NCBI RefSeq assembly: GCF_900186585.1
Contig: NZ_FYDD01000004.1
Span: 806,001-870,000, forward strand
DNA length: 64,000 nt
Source of the DNA: Massiliimalia timonensis
GTDB taxonomy: Bacteria > Bacillota > Clostridia > Oscillospirales > Ruminococcaceae
Direction: 5' to 3'
The translations under genes and the position numbers were made by a program. A model generated the notes under the pieces. That model saw only the letters and a program-made list of their open reading frames with translations. It was not told where the DNA came from and searched no databases. Below, piece after piece: positions 60,659 through 64,000 of this stretch. Position 1 is the stretch's first letter, and every line of letters starts with the position of its first letter.

Positions 60659-61291
60659 TTGCAGAACCAATACTATCCATTTATAAACGAGCCGCTAGCC
60701 TATCCATATGATTTCTTGGAGCCCTACATTGATGAAGAAACGATGCGTCTGCACCACGATAAGCATTTGCAGGCTTATATAGATCATTTGAATCGGCTGC
60801 TTCAAGAGCATCCTGGGTTTCAAAAATTCTCTTTAGAACAACTAATCCAAAGTGCTTCCCGGTTCCCAAAACAGATCAGCCGTCCGATTAAAAACAATGC
60901 CGGCGGCGTTTACAACCACCGGTTTTTCTTTTCAGTCATGACGCTCCCCTCGCAGGGAATGCCCTCTGGGATCCTGCTTCAGGCAGTCGAAAACAAGTTT
61001 GGCAGTTTTGAAGGGTTCCGCAAGCTATTCCAAAAAGCGGCGCTGGATGTTTTTGGCTCCGGTTATGCGTGGCTGGTAACGGAACGGGGCAGGCTGAATA
61101 TCACAACCACCCCGAATCAGGACTGTCCGCTTCAAAGGGGGCAAAAACCGATCTTGGCTGTTGACGTTTGGGAACATGCCTATTATTTGAAAAATCAAAA
61201 CCGAAGGACTGAGTATTTGAAGAATTGGTTCCAAGTGATCGATTGGGAACAAGTACAGCAATATTATCAGGATAGCCTGTGCTGTGAATAG
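60659..61291 (+). CDS. Superoxide dismutase, Fe/Mn family
   Basis: Detoxifies superoxide. 210 residues. First metal His in RLHHDKHLQAYIDHL (about residues 30-44), second in NNAGGVYNHRFFF (about 79-91, where the usual His of GGH is Val but the metal His of NH is kept), and the Asp/His pair in AVDVWEHAYY. The start is the TTG at 60659 after AGGAGG, so no ATG is used. The low match to Mn- or Fe-specific residues leaves metal choice open. Single gene, followed by a long hairpin. Confidence 0.9.
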   Translation: MQNQYYPFINEPLAYPYDFLEPYIDEETMRLHHDKHLQAYIDHLNRLLQEHPGFQKFSLEQLIQSASRFPKQISRPIKNNAGGVYNHRFFFSVMTLPSQGMPSGILLQAVENKFGSFEGFRKLFQKAALDVFGSGYAWLVTERGRLNITTTPNQDCPLQRGQKPILAVDVWEHAYYLKNQNRRTEYLKNWFQVIDWEQVQQYYQDSLCCE

Positions 61292-61325
61292 CAGAGCTGC
61301 GGCGCCCGATTACAGACTATCAGTA

Positions 61326-61378
61326 AGAAACAGAACACCCCGTACCTTTTTGAAAAAAGTACGGGGTGTTCTGTTTCT
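61326..61378. terminator. 20-bp hairpin after superoxide dismutase
   Basis: Exact 20-bp inverted repeat (61326-61345 with 61359-61378) around a 13-nt A/T-rich centre. Probably terminates the dismutase and the convergent gene; T-rich tails are only partial. Confidence 0.7.
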
Positions 61379-61391
61379 CTGAATAAAGGGT

Positions 61392-61616
61392 TTAGTTACC
61401 GGAATGTTGCAGAATATTCCGGCATAGTTCCAATATCTGCGGATCTACGCTGGCAGTGGCGATACACGAATCCCCTTCATAAATGCTAACATCCACCAGC
61501 CAGCGTTCTCTCGCGTTCCAATATTGCGGGTCGCTCTGTTCAAAGGTCACAGCCAATTCTGCGGGGACGCCAAGGCTTTCCCGGATCACATCCAGCTATT
61601 CCTTGGAAAGCTGCAT
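61392..61616 (-). pseudogene. Small ORF with an internal amber codon
   Basis: From ATG at 61616 the frame reads MQLSKE, then TAG (61596-61598), then LDVIRESLGVPAEL, continuing with about 65 codons to a stop at 61392. If TAG were CAG the result would be a 74-residue protein. No family recognised. No good ribosome site. It could start at a GTG (61589) instead. Either the gene is decaying or a shorter form is made. Confidence 0.4.
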
Positions 61617-61669
61617 CTGCCAGCATTTTAAACAAGCTGGTACCCTTATTTTCCGAAAAAACGAATGAC

Positions 61670-61698
61670 TTTAAAGCCGGATTGTGATAGAATATACA
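61670..61698 (+). promoter_or_regulatory. Putative promoter of the DUF4317 gene
   Basis: TTTAAA (61670-61675) and TATACA (61693-61698), 17-bp spacer, 31 bp before the start codon; weak. Confidence 0.35.
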
Positions 61699-61728
61699 GG
61701 TATCACAAAGAAAGGAATCCGAATACTT

Positions 61729-62859
61729 ATGAATGAAAAGGAAATTTCCGAGATCCGCCGCCGTTTCCGCCCCGAAAAAAACAACATCTCCTTTGTACGG
61801 GGATGCTGTGTGAATGAGAAACGTGAGATCGTATCGGAATTTGAACAGTCTCTTTTGACTTCTTCGCAGGAAGAGACAGAAAATATTTTAACAACCTTGA
61901 AGCGTACATTGTCAGGGACATTGGGGAAAAATTTAATGGATATCGAGTTTGCCACCCAGCAGGTCGTGGACAGCGAGGAGCACCACCTGCTTATGGCATT
62001 GCGTGATTCCGGGCTAAAGGACGAGGACGCTGTCCGGGCCTTTTATCAAAAGGCGATCCAGTCTATTGATTTGGAAGGGAATTATTTGATCCTGCTGACG
62101 TACGATGTTTATGATGTCCCATACCGTTCCAAGGATGGTGAAAAACTGGAGGATGCGGATTCAGATGTGTTTTCTTATGTATTGTGCAGTATTTGCCCCA
62201 TTAAAATGACCAAGCCTTCTTTAAGCTATTACATGTCGGAAAACCAGTTCCATAACTGCGGGATCGACTATTTGGTAGCCGCGCCGGAGCTTGGCTTTTT
62301 ATTCCCTGCCTTTGATGACCGCAGTACGAATATTTATAATGCCCTTTACTATTCCCGCAATGCGGCAGAGATCCACACCGGCTTTATTGACGAGGTGTTC
62401 CGGTGTGAGCCGCCGATGCCTGCCCCGCAGCAGAAAGAAACATTCCAATCACTGCTGGAAGAGGCCTTAGAAGAGGAATGCAGTTATGACATTGTGGAGG
62501 CGATCCACGAGCAGGTCAGCGATATGATCCTGGAACATAAGGTCAACAAAGAGGAGGAGCCTCTTGCTGTTTCGGGCAGGGCGATGAAGGGGATGCTAGC
62601 CTCCTGCGGCGTTGCGGAAAGCCGCTTGGAAACATTTGCCGAAAAATACGACGATACCTTTGGAAAGGACGCTGTGATCAGTCCTCAAAATATGATCGAC
62701 TACAAGAAATTTGAGGTCAAAACTTCAGATGTGACAGTTCAGGTAAATCCGGAACGGTTAGATTTGGTGGAAACAAAAGTGATCGAAGGGACAAAATACA
62801 TTATAATCCGTGCTGAAGGAGATGTTTCGGTAAACGGCGTCAACATCCATATTGACTGA
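61729..62859 (+). CDS. DUF4317 family protein
   Basis: 376-residue cytoplasmic protein of the DUF4317 family, which is common in Clostridia but has no known function. Features: EKEISEIRRRFRPEKNNISFVRGCCVNE at the start, a middle region with YDVYDVPYRSKDG, ICPIKMTKPSLSYY, and FLFPAFDDRSTNIYNALYYSRN (about residues 195-216). Start chosen at the ATG at 61729, after AAAGGA. It is alone on its strand and ends in a terminator shared with the convergent AraC gene. Confidence 0.85.
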   Translation: MNEKEISEIRRRFRPEKNNISFVRGCCVNEKREIVSEFEQSLLTSSQEETENILTTLKRTLSGTLGKNLMDIEFATQQVVDSEEHHLLMALRDSGLKDEDAVRAFYQKAIQSIDLEGNYLILLTYDVYDVPYRSKDGEKLEDADSDVFSYVLCSICPIKMTKPSLSYYMSENQFHNCGIDYLVAAPELGFLFPAFDDRSTNIYNALYYSRNAAEIHTGFIDEVFRCEPPMPAPQQKETFQSLLEEALEEECSYDIVEAIHEQVSDMILEHKVNKEEEPLAVSGRAMKGMLASCGVAESRLETFAEKYDDTFGKDAVISPQNMIDYKKFEVKTSDVTVQVNPERLDLVETKVIEGTKYIIIRAEGDVSVNGVNIHID

Positions 62860-62866
62860 GCACAAT

Positions 62867-62906
62867 CAAAAAGCAGGCGGCGACTCCAGTCACCGCCTGC
62901 TTTTTT
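62867..62906. terminator. Bidirectional terminator
   Basis: GCAGGCGG pairs with CCGCCTGC, with A and T runs; shared by the DUF4317 gene and the AraC gene. Confidence 0.9.
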
Positions 62907-62913
62907 TGGCTCG

Positions 62914-63756
62914 TTATAGTTCCCGCTTTTGCTGGGATGGGCTGCATCCAAAATACCGCCGGTAGGTTTTGGAAAAATAGGAAAGGTTCTGAAAACCGCT
63001 TTGTTCAGCGCTTTCACTGACGTTGCAGTTTCCTGAAGCCAAAAGGCTGCGGGCGTGGTCGCAGCGGATCAGGTTCAGATAATCGATCACTGTCCTGCCG
63101 GTGATCTCTTTAAACCCGCGGCAGAAATAATATTTGCTGAATCCGACTGCCGCGCTGATAGAATCAATAGTAAGCGGCTGGTCATAATATTTTTGGATGT
63201 GGGCAATGGCCGCTTTCACCATGTTTAGGCGGCTGTCGTGGGAAAGGGGAGCAAAGGCCGGCTGGGAAAAATTGCGGTAAAGCTGGACAGCGATTGCCAG
63301 TACAGCGGACTTCACGGCAGTTTTATGGTAAGGGCCGGCCTCCTTCATTTCCCGGCAGATCAGCTCAAACTGTTCCCGGATATGGGGATCCTCTAAATGA
63401 AACTGCAATTCCATGTCGCGGGCAGGAAGCCCCTGCTTTTCCAAATAATCCCGCCCAATGATAAGGCAGTAATAATAACAGGTTTCACTAAGCGTTTGGA
63501 TCGAGTGCAGATGGGTGCAGTTAATGACCGCGACCTGCCCAGGTGTAAAAATTTGGCGCTGGTGGTCGGAGGTGATCTGGGCACTTCCTTTGACAAGATA
63601 TAACAGCTCCAGATCATTTTGCCAGTGGATCATAAAATTTTCTGTATGGCTTAAATGATCGAAATGAAAAATGATTGGGAACGAGGTGTCGGAAAACTGA
63701 ATGTTTTCATAAGAGGTTTGACGGTTCAAATAGATCCCTCCATCTTCAAAAAGCAA
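62914..63756 (-). CDS. AraC-family transcriptional regulator
   Basis: 280-residue regulator with an N-terminal cupin sensing domain (about residues 20-160, IHWQNDLELLYLVKG...FTPGQVAVIN) and two C-terminal HTH motifs (about 185-275: LTIDSISAAVGFSKYYFCRGFKEITG and SAEQSGFQNLSYFSKTYRRYFGCSP). Divergent from a sugar-phosphate isomerase/epimerase-type gene, which is the probable target. The metabolite sensed is not known. Ribosome site upstream is weak; the ATG at 63756 is the best start. Confidence 0.92.
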   Translation of the reverse strand: MLFEDGGIYLNRQTSYENIQFSDTSFPIIFHFDHLSHTENFMIHWQNDLELLYLVKGSAQITSDHQRQIFTPGQVAVINCTHLHSIQTLSETCYYYCLIIGRDYLEKQGLPARDMELQFHLEDPHIREQFELICREMKEAGPYHKTAVKSAVLAIAVQLYRNFSQPAFAPLSHDSRLNMVKAAIAHIQKYYDQPLTIDSISAAVGFSKYYFCRGFKEITGRTVIDYLNLIRCDHARSLLASGNCNVSESAEQSGFQNLSYFSKTYRRYFGCSPSQQKREL

Positions 63757-63786
63757 GATTGTGTCAATTTAGGGCAAGTTTTTATC

Positions 63787-63816
63787 TTTACTTTGCTTTT
63801 GTGCATATTATATAAT
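63787..63816 (+). promoter_or_regulatory. sigmaA promoter of the epimerase-type gene
   Basis: TTTACT (63787-63792) and perfect TATAAT (63811-63816) with an 18-bp spacer, in the divergent AraC region, 58 bp before the start codon. Confidence 0.6.
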
Positions 63817-63873
63817 AATATTACTGAAATTGTCAATAAATTGTTTTAAAGCAAAAGGAAAGGAGCATCTGCG

Positions 63874-64000
63874 ATGTATCATTTCTCGATTGGCGTTATG
63901 CTGGAATCTTTTCGCACCGATATTCCGAATGCACTCAAAAAAGCAGCTTTATTGGGAGCGCAGGGCATTCAGGTGTATGCGACGACTGGAGAACTGTCGC
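63874..64000 (+). CDS. Sugar phosphate isomerase/epimerase-type TIM-barrel protein (partial)
   Basis: The first 42 codons before the window end: FSIGVMLESFRTDIPNALKKAA and GAQGIQVYATTG. This is the start of an AP-endonuclease-2/xylose isomerase-like TIM barrel, as in many sugar isomerase/epimerase proteins. GGAAAGGAG precedes the ATG at 63874. Divergent from the AraC regulator, which probably controls it. The family call rests on only the first two strand-helix units. Confidence 0.6.
   Translation, partial: MYHFSIGVMLESFRTDIPNALKKAALLGAQGIQVYATTGELS

Noticed and set aside
57858-61616. Stop-codon reassignment as explanation for TAA and TAG in frames
   Set aside because: All other genes use TAA, TAG and TGA as stops normally, so a nonstandard code is not plausible.

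Overview
The window reads as chromosomal DNA of a low-to-mid GC, endospore-forming anaerobic Firmicute of the Clostridia, most likely Oscillospiraceae/Ruminococcaceae-like. Supporting signs are the spoIVB-spo0A pair with a perfect 0A box, a SpoIIQ-like M23 peptidase behind a sigmaF-like promoter, class III fructose bisphosphatase, GTP-dependent PEPCK, a [4Fe-4S] aldo/keto reductase, DUF4317, and sigmaA promoters with 17-bp spacers throughout. No rRNA, tRNA, CRISPR array, integrase or insertion sequence was seen.

Layout. 0-2 kb: spo0A (cut by the left edge) and spoIVB. 2-5.5 kb: an AT-rich GNAT gene, a SLOG protein, a homodimeric ABC exporter and a flavodoxin-like reductase. 5.6-8 kb: serC-serA. 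8.2-9.6 kb: SpoIIQ-like peptidase and a small membrane protein. 9.7-17.6 kb: purine operon purE-C-F-M-N-O-H-D behind a leader with a 34-codon ORF and a terminator hairpin; purH is split (AICAR transformylase only) and paired with an archaeal-type PurO, and PurF lacks its N-terminal catalytic cysteine. 17.7-27.7 kb: NfeD/SPFH pair, zinc-ribbon membrane protein, DUF1015 protein, ndk, a MacB/FtsX-type ABC system with a coiled-coil insert, and a ROK repressor. 27.8-34.8 kb: five redox-type genes (two flavodoxins, RibD-C reductase, SDR, TIGR03792-like) downstream of two tandem NCS2-type permeases, all on one strand. 35-43.7 kb: lipoprotein, bioY with a BirA-like operator, fbp, SDR-ribokinase, lacZ. 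43.7-53.7 kb: Cys-rich coat-like protein, dusB, polA, LMW phosphatase, rimI, tsaD, pckG, a tiny lipoprotein divergent from an XRE regulator, and gap. 53.9-64 kb: an accessory, partly decaying stretch with an atypical sensor kinase, three XRE regulators sharing one C-terminal domain, an ImmA/IrrE protease, a MerR regulator with its operator, a frameshifted aldo/keto reductase, two ORFs interrupted by nonsense codons, superoxide dismutase, DUF4317, AraC and a TIM-barrel epimerase cut by the right edge.

Working together: serC/serA and the pur operon supply serine/glycine and purines, and fbp, pckG and gap form a gluconeogenic/glycolytic set. The most unusual items are Spo0A with Glu at the phosphoacceptor position, the Cys-less PurF in an otherwise ordinary purine operon, the purE leader ORF plus attenuator-like hairpin, the NCS2/redox cluster of unknown substrate, and the XRE family with its shared C-terminal tail.
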